DNA of 64,000 nt from Burkholderiaceae bacterium (GCA_024235855.1 JACKLN010000009.1:1-64000), one strand, 5' to 3'. Shown: positions 8,667-18,650, numbered from the stretch's first letter. The notes: generated from the letters alone by a model not told the origin. Numbers and translations: made by a program.

Positions 8667-9203
8667 ATGCACCCCCAAGACCCCCAGACCGCCGACCCGC
8701 AGGGCACGGCCGCCCCCGACGACGCCGCCGCCGGCGCGACGACCTCCGATCCCGCGGCCGAACTGGCCGCCCTGCAGGCCAAGCATGCCGAGGTGGCCGA
8801 CGCCTACCTGCGCGCCAAGGCCGAGGCCGAGAACACCCGCCGCCGGGCCGACGAGGAGATGGCCAAGGCGCGCAAGTTCGCCGTCGAGTCCTTCGCCGAG
8901 AGCCTGCTGCCGGTGACCGACAGCCTGGAGGCCGCCATCGCCATCCCGGATGCCACGGCCGCCCAGGTGCTCGAAGGCGTGCACGCCACCCTGCGCCAGT
9001 TGCTCGCCGCGCTGGAGCGCCACAAGGTGGTGCCCATCGCCCCGCCGGCCGGCACCAGGTTCGACCCCCACCACCACCAGGCCATCAGCATGGTGCCGGC
9101 CGAGCAGGAAGCCAACACCGTGGTGGCCGTGCTGCAGAAGGGCTACCTGATCGCCGACCGCGTGCTGCGCCCGGCCCTGGTCACGGTGGCCGCGCCGAAA
9201 TGA
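8667..9203 (+). CDS. grpE: Nucleotide exchange factor GrpE
   Basis: GrpE releases ADP from DnaK. From ATG 8667 the protein has 178 residues; the longest frame starts at 8619 (194 residues). The 8619 ATG lies inside the sigma32 -10 element and ATG 8631 would be essentially leaderless, so 8667 (MHPQDPQ) is preferred, although no strong Shine-Dalgarno is seen there. After an acidic, disordered N-terminus comes a coiled coil (LAALQAKHAEVADAYLRAKA, then AEAENTRRRADEE), a four-helix region, and the beta-domain motif FDPHHHQAISMVP. Its gene lies 86 bases before dnaK. Confidence 0.95.
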   Translation: MHPQDPQTADPQGTAAPDDAAAGATTSDPAAELAALQAKHAEVADAYLRAKAEAENTRRRADEEMAKARKFAVESFAESLLPVTDSLEAAIAIPDATAAQVLEGVHATLRQLLAALERHKVVPIAPPAGTRFDPHHHQAISMVPAEQEANTVVAVLQKGYLIADRVLRPALVTVAAPK

Positions 9204-9223
9204 TCGACATCGGCGTCCGGTGA

Positions 9224-9251
9224 CTTGAAACCGGACGACTTATCCACAACT
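9224..9251 (+). promoter_or_regulatory. Probable second sigma32 promoter, upstream of dnaK
   Basis: A perfect CTTGAAA -35 (9224-9230) is followed 13 bases later by CCACAACT, which matches 5 of the 7 fixed -10 positions. It lies 39 bases before the dnaK ATG and would give extra dnaK-dnaJ expression independent of grpE. Confidence 0.6.
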
Positions 9252-9289
9252 TCCAGACAACCGAATTCCAGCTTCAGGAGCCACACAAC

Positions 9290-11230
<1,941 letters not shown>

Positions 11231-11237
11231 CGTGGCC

Positions 11238-11256
11238 GGCGGGCCGCCGGCCCGCC
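11238..11256 (+). other. GC hairpin between dnaK and dnaJ
   Basis: GGCGGGCC-GCC-GGCCCGCC forms an 8-bp stem with a 3-base loop, 7 bases after the dnaK stop, with no T-run after it. It probably stabilises the dnaK 3' end or trims read-through into dnaJ rather than terminating fully. Confidence 0.5.
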
Positions 11257-11346
11257 CCCGCTCTGCGCCGCGACCGCGCGCCAGGCCTCGCCTGACGCCC
11301 GGCGCGGCGGTTTCACTTCCAGCGTTTCCAGGATACGGACCCACTG

Positions 11347-12495
11347 ATGGCCAAACGCGACTACTACGACATCCTCGGCGTGCCGAAGAACGCCTCCGAG
11401 GACGACATCAAGAAGGCCTACCGCAAGCTGGCCATGAAGCACCACCCTGACCGCAACCAGGGTGACGACGCCAAGAAGGCCGAGGAGAAGTTCAAGGAGG
11501 CCAAGGAGGCCTACGAGATCCTCTCCGAGCCCCAGAAGCGCGCGGCCTACGACCAGTACGGCCACGCCGGCGTGGACCCGAACATGGGCGGCGGCCGAGG
11601 CGGCCCGGGGCCGGAGGGCTTCGGCGGCTTCGCCGAGGCCTTCGGCGACATCTTCGGCGACATCTTCGGCGGCCAGGGCGGCGGCCGGCGCGGTGGCGGC
11701 GGCCAGCAGGTCTACCGCGGCGCCGACCTCAGCTACGCGATGGAGATCACGCTGGAGGAGGCCGCCCACGGCAAGGACACGCAGATCCGCATCCCCAGCT
11801 GGGACAGCTGCGAGACCTGCCACGGCAGCGGCGCCAAGCCCGGCACCCAGCCCAAGACCTGCCCCAGCTGCAACGGCAGCGGCACGGTGCACCTGCGCCA
11901 GGGCTTCTTCAGCATCCAGCAGACCTGCCCGCACTGCCACGGCACCGGCAAGATCATCCCCGAGCCCTGCCCCAGCTGCCATGGCGCCGGCAAGATCAAG
12001 CGGCAGAAGACGCTGGAGGTGAAGATCCCGGCCGGCATCAACGAGGGCATGCGCATCCGCTCGGCCGGCAACGGCGAGCCGGGCACCAACGGCGGCCCGC
12101 CAGGCGACCTGTACATCGAGATCCGCATGAAGGCCCACGAGGTCTTCGAGCGTGACGGCGACGACCTGCACTGCACGGTGCCCGTGGGCCTGACCACGGC
12201 GGCGCTGGGCGGCACCATCGAGGTGCCCACGCTGGGCGGCAAGGCCGAGATCGACCTGCCCGAAGGCACCCAGCACGGCAAGACCTTCCGCCTGCGCGGC
12301 AAGGGCATCAAGGGCATCCGCTCCAGCTACCCCGGCGACCTGTACTGCCACGTGACGGTGGAGACGCCGGTCAAGCTGACCGAGCACCAGCGCAAGCTGC
12401 TGAAGGAACTGGAAGAGTCCTTCAGCAAGGCGGGGGACCGCCACTCGCCCAACGCCAAGAGCTGGACGGACCGCGTCAAGGATCTGTTCAAGTAG
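11347..12495 (+). CDS. dnaJ: Chaperone DnaJ (Hsp40)
   Basis: A 382-residue type I Hsp40. The J domain spans residues 1-70 with the HPD tripeptide (KHHPDRN) that stimulates DnaK ATPase. A Gly/Phe-rich linker follows (GGFAEAFGDIFGDIFGG). Four CxxCxGxG zinc repeats are intact (CETCHGSG, CPSCNGSG, CPHCHGTG, CPSCHGAG). Two C-terminal beta domains bind clients. It is the last gene of the grpE-dnaK-dnaJ operon, 116 bases after dnaK. Confidence 0.98.
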   Translation: MAKRDYYDILGVPKNASEDDIKKAYRKLAMKHHPDRNQGDDAKKAEEKFKEAKEAYEILSEPQKRAAYDQYGHAGVDPNMGGGRGGPGPEGFGGFAEAFGDIFGDIFGGQGGGRRGGGGQQVYRGADLSYAMEITLEEAAHGKDTQIRIPSWDSCETCHGSGAKPGTQPKTCPSCNGSGTVHLRQGFFSIQQTCPHCHGTGKIIPEPCPSCHGAGKIKRQKTLEVKIPAGINEGMRIRSAGNGEPGTNGGPPGDLYIEIRMKAHEVFERDGDDLHCTVPVGLTTAALGGTIEVPTLGGKAEIDLPEGTQHGKTFRLRGKGIKGIRSSYPGDLYCHVTVETPVKLTEHQRKLLKELEESFSKAGDRHSPNAKSWTDRVKDLFK

Positions 12496-12578
12496 GCGGG
12501 AGGCTGGCGGGGGCCACGCAGGCCCGGCCGCCCGCATAGCCGACGCCAACTGGACGGTCAACGCGGCAACGGAGTTGC

Positions 12579-12605
12579 TCAAGTTCCCGCGTGCGACGCC
12601 GAGAT
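12579..12605 (+). promoter_or_regulatory. sigma28 (FliA)-like promoter
   Basis: TCAAGTTC (12579-12586), exactly 11 bases, then GCCGAGAT (12598-12605). The enterobacterial consensus is TAAAGTTT-N11-GCCGATAA; each half matches at 6 of 8 positions, and TCAAG is a common -35 form in pseudomonads. It lies directly before the first pseudoreceiver-TPR gene, and the predicted transcript start (12611-12614) falls on its ATG. The 117-base gap from dnaJ otherwise holds only a GGGCC-ACGCA-GGCCC hairpin (12511-12525) without a T-run. Confidence 0.65.
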
Positions 12606-12612
12606 CGATAGG

Positions 12613-14349
12613 ATGGAGTCGCCTTCCGCCCTGTCCTATGACTTCAGCATCGAGCTGGTGGCCCCTGCCAAGGCGCCGCCAGCCCAGGCTGCACCGGTCC
12701 AGCGCGATATCTCGGCAACGCGAGCCCTCGTCGTTGACGGGCAACCAGGCTCGCGCAGCCTGCTGATGGCACAGTTGCGTGACATCGGCGTCGGCATGGT
12801 GAAGCACGCGGCCTGCCCGTCCGACGCCCGGGTACTGCTCGAGCGCGGCGCCTACGACTTCGTCTTCTGCGAGGCCAGTTTCCCCGACCCGGACGAATCG
12901 GGGCACGACCTGCTGGAAGAACTGCGCCGCGAGCGGCTTCTGCCCTACGGTACGGCGTTCATCATGGTGACCGCGGAGGCCGATTACGGCGCTGTGCGCG
13001 AAGCCGCGGAATCGGTGGTTGACGGCTACCTGCTTCGCCCTTACAGCACCCAGAACTTGTCCGACCGCGTACACGAGGCGCGCCGCCGCAAACAGGCCCT
13101 GGCCGATGTGTATGCGGCGGTTGAGGCTGGCCGTACGGATCATGCGATCGAGCTGGCCATGGCCCGCGTGACCGCCAAGGGCAGCTACTGGCGCCTGTGC
13201 GCCCGGCTGGCGGCAGAACTGCTGCTGCAGGCTGAACGGCTTGACGAGGCAGTGGATCTGCTCCAGAGCCTGGCAGAGGACTCGACGATGGGGTGGGCCC
13301 GGTTGGCATTGTCACGCGCCCGTGCGGCGCGCGGCGAGACGGCCCTGGCACGCCGCGAGATCGAGACGCTGGTCAAGGACTCACCCGACTATGCCGACGC
13401 CTACGATGTGCTGGGCATGCTGCAGGTCGACCAGGGCGAGTTCGCCGGCGCACTGGAGACCTACCGCACGGCATCGCGTCTCACGCCGGGCTGCCTGCTC
13501 CGGCAGCAGCACAACGGCACGCTGGCCTTTTATGCTGGCGCGAGCGAGGAAGCCCTGCGCTGCCTCGAGCGTGTGGTGGCCCTGGGCCTCGATTCCAGGC
13601 TCTTCGACGCCCTGACCCTGGCGCTGCTGGCCCTCTGCGGGCACGATCTGGGCCAGGCCAAGGCGGTGAGCCGGGCACTGGAACAGTTGCAGGCGTTCCA
13701 GCGCAGGCACCCGGGTTCGGCTCGGCTGCGTCGGATGACCCTGGTGCCGCTGACGTTGGAGGCCCTGGGCAACGGCGACATGGCCGCGGCCAGAGCAGGC
13801 TTCCAGCGGCTGGCGGGCGAGCACCGAAGCGACAGTTTCGACGTCGAGGCAGCTACGCTCCTGCTGGCGCTGGCAGCCCGGATGCCCGCAGATCTTCGGC
13901 ATGAACCCGAACTCACCAGCCTGCGGCAGGACCTGGCGCGGCGGTGCTGCGTGTCGCGTGTGGTCAGCGACATCCTGGTCATGGCTGCAGGCCGCGACCC
14001 GCAGACGGCGGAAATCATCCTGACGGCCCACGCCGAGATCCACGGCATCGCCGAACGCGCAGTGGCGATGTCGGCACGCCAGCGGCCCCGGCAGGCGATC
14101 AAGCTGCTGCTCGAGCGCGGCCGGGCGACCTTGAACGCCAAGCTCATCGACATGGCAGCCATGATCGCCGTCCGGCATCGTGCGGCTCTGGAGGACGCTG
14201 ACGCGATGCTGGACCTGATCAGTCAGTTGCAGGAGCGCTACTGCCGTCCGGTGACCCACCTGGCCGGCGTGATGCGGGCCCGGCGCCCGCCGGGTGCGCT
14301 GGCCCTGAGAGGCCAGCCGGCGGTGACGCGACGGAGGCCGTCCGCATGA
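12613..14349 (+). CDS. Pseudoreceiver-TPR protein, first of a tandem pair
   Basis: A 578-residue cytoplasmic protein with no signal or membrane segment. Residues 36-160 form a CheY-like fold whose phosphorylation site is degenerate: E87 replaces the phosphoacceptor Asp (FVFCEASFP), the acidic pair is D42-G43, and R142 replaces the conserved Lys (LLRPY). Switch T120 remains. Residues 165-330 contain TPR-like helical hairpins (YADAYDVLGMLQVDQGEFAG). The C-terminal 230 residues are all-helical, with an RATLNAKLIDMAA block shared with the next gene. It is likely a phosphorylation-independent protein-protein adaptor. The start is uncertain: ATG 12613 sits at the predicted transcript start, and GTG 12658 is an alternative. 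Function unknown. Confidence 0.82.
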   Translation: MESPSALSYDFSIELVAPAKAPPAQAAPVQRDISATRALVVDGQPGSRSLLMAQLRDIGVGMVKHAACPSDARVLLERGAYDFVFCEASFPDPDESGHDLLEELRRERLLPYGTAFIMVTAEADYGAVREAAESVVDGYLLRPYSTQNLSDRVHEARRRKQALADVYAAVEAGRTDHAIELAMARVTAKGSYWRLCARLAAELLLQAERLDEAVDLLQSLAEDSTMGWARLALSRARAARGETALARREIETLVKDSPDYADAYDVLGMLQVDQGEFAGALETYRTASRLTPGCLLRQQHNGTLAFYAGASEEALRCLERVVALGLDSRLFDALTLALLALCGHDLGQAKAVSRALEQLQAFQRRHPGSARLRRMTLVPLTLEALGNGDMAAARAGFQRLAGEHRSDSFDVEAATLLLALAARMPADLRHEPELTSLRQDLARRCCVSRVVSDILVMAAGRDPQTAEIILTAHAEIHGIAERAVAMSARQRPRQAIKLLLERGRATLNAKLIDMAAMIAVRHRAALEDADAMLDLISQLQERYCRPVTHLAGVMRARRPPGALALRGQPAVTRRRPSA

Positions 14350-16055
14350 TGATGCTGGACAAGGACATCGACCGAGCCCATGCTCTGGTCATCGACGGCA
14401 ACCCGTCCTCGCGCAGCATCATCACCGCGCAGTTGCGGGATCTCGGCGTGCCCAACATCGTGCAGGCACCACGACTGTCGGACGGTCGACGGCGACTGGA
14501 AACCCAGCGTTTCGACATCGTGGTCTGCGAGCAGGTGTTTCCCGGCGAGGACATGACCGGGCAGGAACTCCTGGAAGACCTGAGGCGAGCCAACCTGCTG
14601 CCCTACGACACGGTGTTCGTGATGGTCACCGGCGAAGCGCGCTACGAACATGTGGCCGAGGCGGCGGAATCGGCGCTCGACTCCTACTTGCTCAAGCCGT
14701 ACGCGGCGTCGACGCTGTGTGAGCGGCTTCGCCATGCCCGCCACCGCAAGCGGTCACTGTCCCAGATCTTCGCGGCGATGGAAGCCGGCGAACTCGAACT
14801 GGCTGCGGCACTTTGCCTCAAGCGGTATCGCGAGCAGGGCGAGTACTGGCTTTACGCCGCACGGCTGGGTGCAGAACTGCTGCTTCGCCTGTCCCGTCAC
14901 GACATTGCGGCCAAGCTCTACGAGGCCATCATCGAATCCCGTGCCGTTCCGTGGGCAAGGCTGGGCGTGGCCCGGGCCCAGGTGGATGCTGGGCAATTGA
15001 GCCATGCCCGCAGGTCACTCGAGACCCTGCTGTCCAGCGAGCCCGACTACGCCGACGCCTGGGACGTGATGGGGCGGGTACAGGTCGAGCAGGGCCGCTT
15101 CGACGAGGCGCTGGAGACCTATCGCAAAGCGGCCTCGTTGACACCCGGGTCCATACCCCGGCTTCAGAAGCAGGGGTTGCTGGCCTACTACAACGGTGAC
15201 CTGCAGGAGGCCGAGAAGCTCCTGGACCGCGCCGTGCTGCTGGGCGTGAACTCGAAGATGTTCGACATGCAGTCCCTGGTCGTGCTGGGGCTGGCCCGCT
15301 TCGGGCTGAAGGACGCCAAGGGACTGCAGCGCTGCAAGGAGAACCTGGAACACTTCGCCAAGCGCGGCGGGGAGAACGAGCGGCTCGAGCGATTCGTCAT
15401 TCTGGTGACCAGCCTCGAACGCATGGCCGCCGGGCAGAAGACACGGGCTGTCGAACTGGCCGAGACACTCACCGCACAACGCAGCGACGCCACATTGGAC
15501 ATCGAGGCCGCCTGCAATCTGCTGGCCCTGTTGGCCGAACTCACTCAGGCTGGCGCGTGCATCGAGGATGTCGGCACCTGCGTGCTTGAACTGGCCCGGC
15601 GCTTCTCCACCTCGCGAAGTGTGGGAGAGTTGCTCACACGGGCTGTCGCGCGGCATCCGCCGTTTCTGGAGCTCGTGGAGCAGGGCCATGCCGACGTGCT
15701 CTCGCTGTCGGAAAAGGCCATGAACCACGTGCTGGAGGGGCATGCGTCGCGAGCCCTGGAAGGCCTGATGGAGGCTGCCCGAAGCACGTTGAACGCCAAG
15801 CTGGTCGACACCGCCGCAGCGACATTGCAGCGCTATCGGCAGAAGATCGAAAACCCGGAGACCTGGGACGCATTGATCGAAGACATGCGACGTCAGTACG
15901 CGCTTTCCTGGGCGGCGCCGCGCCTGGGTCAGGGCGAGCGCGCGGCCGGCGCTCTGGTGCTGCGCACCGGGAACGCCAGTGGCAACACCAACCCCGCAGC
16001 GGGCCAGGGCGTCAGAACAGACTGCCCTGCCCCGGCTGTCTCGCCGGCGGCCTGA
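14346..16055 (+). CDS. Pseudoreceiver-TPR protein, second of a tandem pair
   Basis: A 569-residue paralog of the previous gene, overlapping it by 4 bases (ATGA) and therefore translationally coupled. ATGs at 14349 and 14352 are alternative starts. The receiver-like domain (residues 10-135) again has Glu at the phosphoacceptor position (E62, IVVCEQVFP) and a D17-G18 pocket, but it keeps K117 (LLKPY) and T95. TPR hairpins follow (YADAWDVMGRVQVEQGRF, then DEALETYRKAASLTPG), then a helical C-terminal region with STLNAKLVDTAA. The pair looks like an old duplication now diverging. The 3' end runs 44 bases into the convergent radical SAM gene. Function unknown; the sigma28-like promoter suggests a motility link. 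Confidence 0.83.
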   Translation: MMMLDKDIDRAHALVIDGNPSSRSIITAQLRDLGVPNIVQAPRLSDGRRRLETQRFDIVVCEQVFPGEDMTGQELLEDLRRANLLPYDTVFVMVTGEARYEHVAEAAESALDSYLLKPYAASTLCERLRHARHRKRSLSQIFAAMEAGELELAAALCLKRYREQGEYWLYAARLGAELLLRLSRHDIAAKLYEAIIESRAVPWARLGVARAQVDAGQLSHARRSLETLLSSEPDYADAWDVMGRVQVEQGRFDEALETYRKAASLTPGSIPRLQKQGLLAYYNGDLQEAEKLLDRAVLLGVNSKMFDMQSLVVLGLARFGLKDAKGLQRCKENLEHFAKRGGENERLERFVILVTSLERMAAGQKTRAVELAETLTAQRSDATLDIEAACNLLALLAELTQAGACIEDVGTCVLELARRFSTSRSVGELLTRAVARHPPFLELVEQGHADVLSLSEKAMNHVLEGHASRALEGLMEAARSTLNAKLVDTAAATLQRYRQKIENPETWDALIEDMRRQYALSWAAPRLGQGERAAGALVLRTGNASGNTNPAAGQGVRTDCPAPAVSPAA

Positions 16056-17112
16056 ATGGCCCGGCATCGAGCGGCGCCTTCGCCTGGTTGAGCCCCAGCC
16101 GCTGGCAGGCCTTCCGGAAGCGTTGGCGCAGCAGCTGCGCCCAGACGCCCTCGCCGGTCATGCGGCTCCCGAAGCGCGCGTCGTTGTCGCGCCCGCCGCG
16201 CATCTCGCGCAGCCGCGCCATGATGCGCGCCGCGCGGTCGGGCACGTGCTGCTGCAGCCAGTGCTGGAACAGCGGGCTCACCTCCCAGGGCAGGCGCAGC
16301 ACGATGCTGAAGGCCGACGTGGCGCCGGCGTCTCTGGCCGCCTCCAGGATGCGCTCGAGTTCCGGTTCGTTGAGGAACGGGATCACCGGCGACACGCTCA
16401 CCCCCACCGGCACGCCGGCGTCGGCCAGTGTGCGCAGCGTGCGCAACCGGCGCACCGGCGAAGCTGCACGCGGTTCCAGGCGACGCGCCAGTTCACCGTC
16501 CAGCGTGGTGATCGACACATAGACCGCCGCCTGCCGCTGCGCCGCCATCGGGGCGATCAGGTCGAGGTCACGCTCGACGCCGGCCGACTTGGTGATCAGC
16601 GAGAACGGGTGCCGCGCCTCGGCCAGCACCTCGATGACGCCGCGCGTGATGCGCAGCCGGCGTTCAGCCGGCTGGTAGGCGTCCGTGGCCGAACCGATGT
16701 TCAGTGACCGCGGCCGGTAGTCGCGGGCGTTCAGCGCATCGCGCAGGCAGTCGGCAGCATTGACCTTGGCGACGATGCGCGTCTCGAAGTCCAGCCCCGG
16801 CGACAGGTTGAGGTAGCTGTGCGTGGGCCGCGCGTAGCAGTAGATGCAGCCGTGCTCGCAGCCGCGGTAGGGGTTGATGGACAGGTCGAAGCCGATGTCC
16901 GGCGAGTCGTTGGCCGCCAGGATGCTGCGCGCCTGTTCCTCGATGATCTGCGTGTCGGGCGGCAGGTGCTCCTCGCCGGCCGCTTGATCCAGCGTGCCCC
17001 AGCCGTCATCGAAAGCGTCGGCCTGCGTGGTGCTGAAGCGATGTTCCAGCGCCCAGACCGTGCCGCGCCCCTTCAGCGGCGCCGGCGGCGGGAGATCGGA
17101 TGACACGGACAT
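16012..17112 (-). CDS. PA0069-family radical SAM protein (spore photoproduct lyase-like)
   Basis: A 366-residue radical SAM enzyme. The [4Fe-4S] motif is CEHGCIYC (CX3CX2C), followed by the family signature YARPTHSYLNLSPGLDFE. The region ITKSAGVERDLDLI resembles the SplB superfamily, which repairs UV photoproducts in spores. Its reaction in vegetative bacteria is not established. A consensus LexA box lies 2 bases before the start codon, so SOS induction is expected and a DNA-damage role is plausible. It sits 30 bases after dnaB on the same strand, and its 3' end overlaps the opposing TPR gene by 44 bases. Confidence 0.88.
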   Translation of the reverse strand: MSVSSDLPPPAPLKGRGTVWALEHRFSTTQADAFDDGWGTLDQAAGEEHLPPDTQIIEEQARSILAANDSPDIGFDLSINPYRGCEHGCIYCYARPTHSYLNLSPGLDFETRIVAKVNAADCLRDALNARDYRPRSLNIGSATDAYQPAERRLRITRGVIEVLAEARHPFSLITKSAGVERDLDLIAPMAAQRQAAVYVSITTLDGELARRLEPRAASPVRRLRTLRTLADAGVPVGVSVSPVIPFLNEPELERILEAARDAGATSAFSIVLRLPWEVSPLFQHWLQQHVPDRAARIMARLREMRGGRDNDARFGSRMTGEGVWAQLLRQRFRKACQRLGLNQAKAPLDAGPFRPPARQPGQGSLF

Positions 17113-17113
17113 G

Positions 17114-17129
17114 CTGTATGTTCATACAG
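17114..17129 (-). promoter_or_regulatory. LexA (SOS) box
   Basis: CTGTATGTTCATACAG matches CTGT-N8-ACAG exactly and is palindromic apart from its two central bases (outer arms CTGTATG / CATACAG). It lies between the dnaB stop and the radical SAM start codon and should repress that gene until DNA damage. Confidence 0.85.
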
Positions 17130-17142
17130 TACCGTGTTGTCG

Positions 17143-18567
17143 TCAATACTCGTTGCCGTACTCCGGCGCCATGTTCTCGAAGCGCGTCAGCGGCTTCAGG
17201 AAGGTTAGCTTGGTGGTGCCCACAGGGCCGTTCCGCTGCTTGGCGATGATGATCTCCGACACCCCCGGCTCCTTGCTCGGGTTCGGGCCATCCATCTTGT
17301 TGTAGTAGTCGTCGCGGTAGATGAACATGATGACGTCGGCGTCCTGCTCGATGGCGCCGGACTCGCGCAGGTCGCTCATCATCGGCCGCTTGTCGGTGCG
17401 CGTCTCGACGCTGCGGTTGAGCTGCGACAGCGCGATCACCGGGCACTGGAGTTCCTTGGCCAGGCCCTTGAGGCCCCGCGAGATCTCGCCCAGCTCGGTG
17501 GCGCGGTTCTCGTCGCTGCCGCCGCTGCCGCTCATCAGCTGCAGGTAGTCGATGACGATCAGGCCCAGCGTGCCGCCGAACTGGCGCGCCATGCGCCGCG
17601 CCCGCGCACGCAGCTCGGCCACGTTCAGGCCCGGCGTCTCGTCGATGAAGAGCTGCGCCTGCTTGAGCTTGTCCACCGCCTCGGCCAGGCGGCCCCACTC
17701 GTCGTCGCCCAGCTTGCCGGTGCGCAGGTGGGTCTGGTCGATGCGGCCCAGCGAGCCCACCAGACGCAGCGCCAGCTGCGACGCGCCCATTTCCATCGAG
17801 AACACCAGCACCGGCAGGCCCTCGTGCACGGCCACGTTCTCGGCGATGTTCAGCGCGAACGCGGTCTTGCCCATCGACGGGCGCGCAGCGAGCACGATCA
17901 GGTCGCCCTTCTGCAGGCCGGCCATGTTGCGGTCGAGGTCGAAGAAGCCGCTGCGCACGCCGGTGACGTCCTCGGCGCCGTTCTCGGCCAGTTCCATCAC
18001 GCGGTCGATCAGCGCCACGGCCAGCTTGTCGATGGCCTGGAAACCCTGGCGCTGGCGCGCGCCTTCCTCGCCGATGCGCAGGATCTGCGCCTCGGCCTCG
18101 TCCAGCAGCTGCGCCACCGCGCGGCCTTGCGGGTTGAAGGCGTTGGTGGCGATCTCGTCGCTGGTGGCGATCAGCTTGCGCAGGATGGCGCGCTCGCGCA
18201 CGATTTCCGCGTAGCGACGCAGGTTGGCCGCGCTGGGCACGCTCTGCGCCAGTGCGTTCAGGTAGGCCAGGCCGCCGACGTCCTCGCCCTTGCCCAGGCC
18301 CTGCAACTGCTCGAAGACGGTGATCACGTCGGCTGGCTTGCTGGCGGCGATCAGCGTGCCGATGGCGCCGTAGATCAGCCGGTGCTCCAGGCGGTAGAAG
18401 TCGCCTTCGGTCAGCAGATCGGCGGCGCGGTCCCAGGCCAGGTTGTCCAGCAGCAGGCCGCCAAGCACGCTCTGCTCGGCCTCGTTGGAGTGCGGCGGCA
18501 CGCGCAGGCGCGCCACCTCGTCGTCGCGTTCGGCGCCGTCTTTGCGGGAGGGGCTCAGCAGGGACAT
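17143..18567 (-). CDS. dnaB: Replicative DNA helicase DnaB
   Basis: A 474-residue hexameric replicative helicase that unwinds DNA ahead of the fork and recruits primase. The N-terminal domain (LRVPPHSNEAEQSVLGGLLL) is followed by a linker and the RecA-like ATPase domain. Visible motifs are Walker A (AARPSMGKTAFALN), Walker B (LIVIDYLQLM) and a DnaB C-terminal block (RESGAIEQDADVIMFIYRDD). No intein interrupts it. It follows rplI with a terminator between, as in many betaproteobacteria. Confidence 0.98.
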   Translation of the reverse strand: MSLLSPSRKDGAERDDEVARLRVPPHSNEAEQSVLGGLLLDNLAWDRAADLLTEGDFYRLEHRLIYGAIGTLIAASKPADVITVFEQLQGLGKGEDVGGLAYLNALAQSVPSAANLRRYAEIVRERAILRKLIATSDEIATNAFNPQGRAVAQLLDEAEAQILRIGEEGARQRQGFQAIDKLAVALIDRVMELAENGAEDVTGVRSGFFDLDRNMAGLQKGDLIVLAARPSMGKTAFALNIAENVAVHEGLPVLVFSMEMGASQLALRLVGSLGRIDQTHLRTGKLGDDEWGRLAEAVDKLKQAQLFIDETPGLNVAELRARARRMARQFGGTLGLIVIDYLQLMSGSGGSDENRATELGEISRGLKGLAKELQCPVIALSQLNRSVETRTDKRPMMSDLRESGAIEQDADVIMFIYRDDYYNKMDGPNPSKEPGVSEIIIAKQRNGPVGTTKLTFLKPLTRFENMAPEYGNEY

Positions 18568-18620
18568 GGGGACAAACCTGTGGACAGCCGGTGGTCACGG
18601 TGGGGACAACGCCAGCCCCG

Positions 18621-18650
18621 AAAAGCAAAGGGCCGGCGTGAGCCGGCCCT
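18621..18650 (-). terminator. Intrinsic terminator after rplI
   Basis: Read on the minus strand, AGGGCCGGC-TCAC-GCCGGCCCT is a 9-bp stem followed by TTGCTTTT. It lies 83 bases past the rplI stop and ends the rpsF-priB-rpsR-rplI unit. A second hairpin (18686-18703, CGGGGC stem with an AGAA loop) lies between it and rplI. dnaB must start from its own promoter in the remaining 50 bases. Confidence 0.85.
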
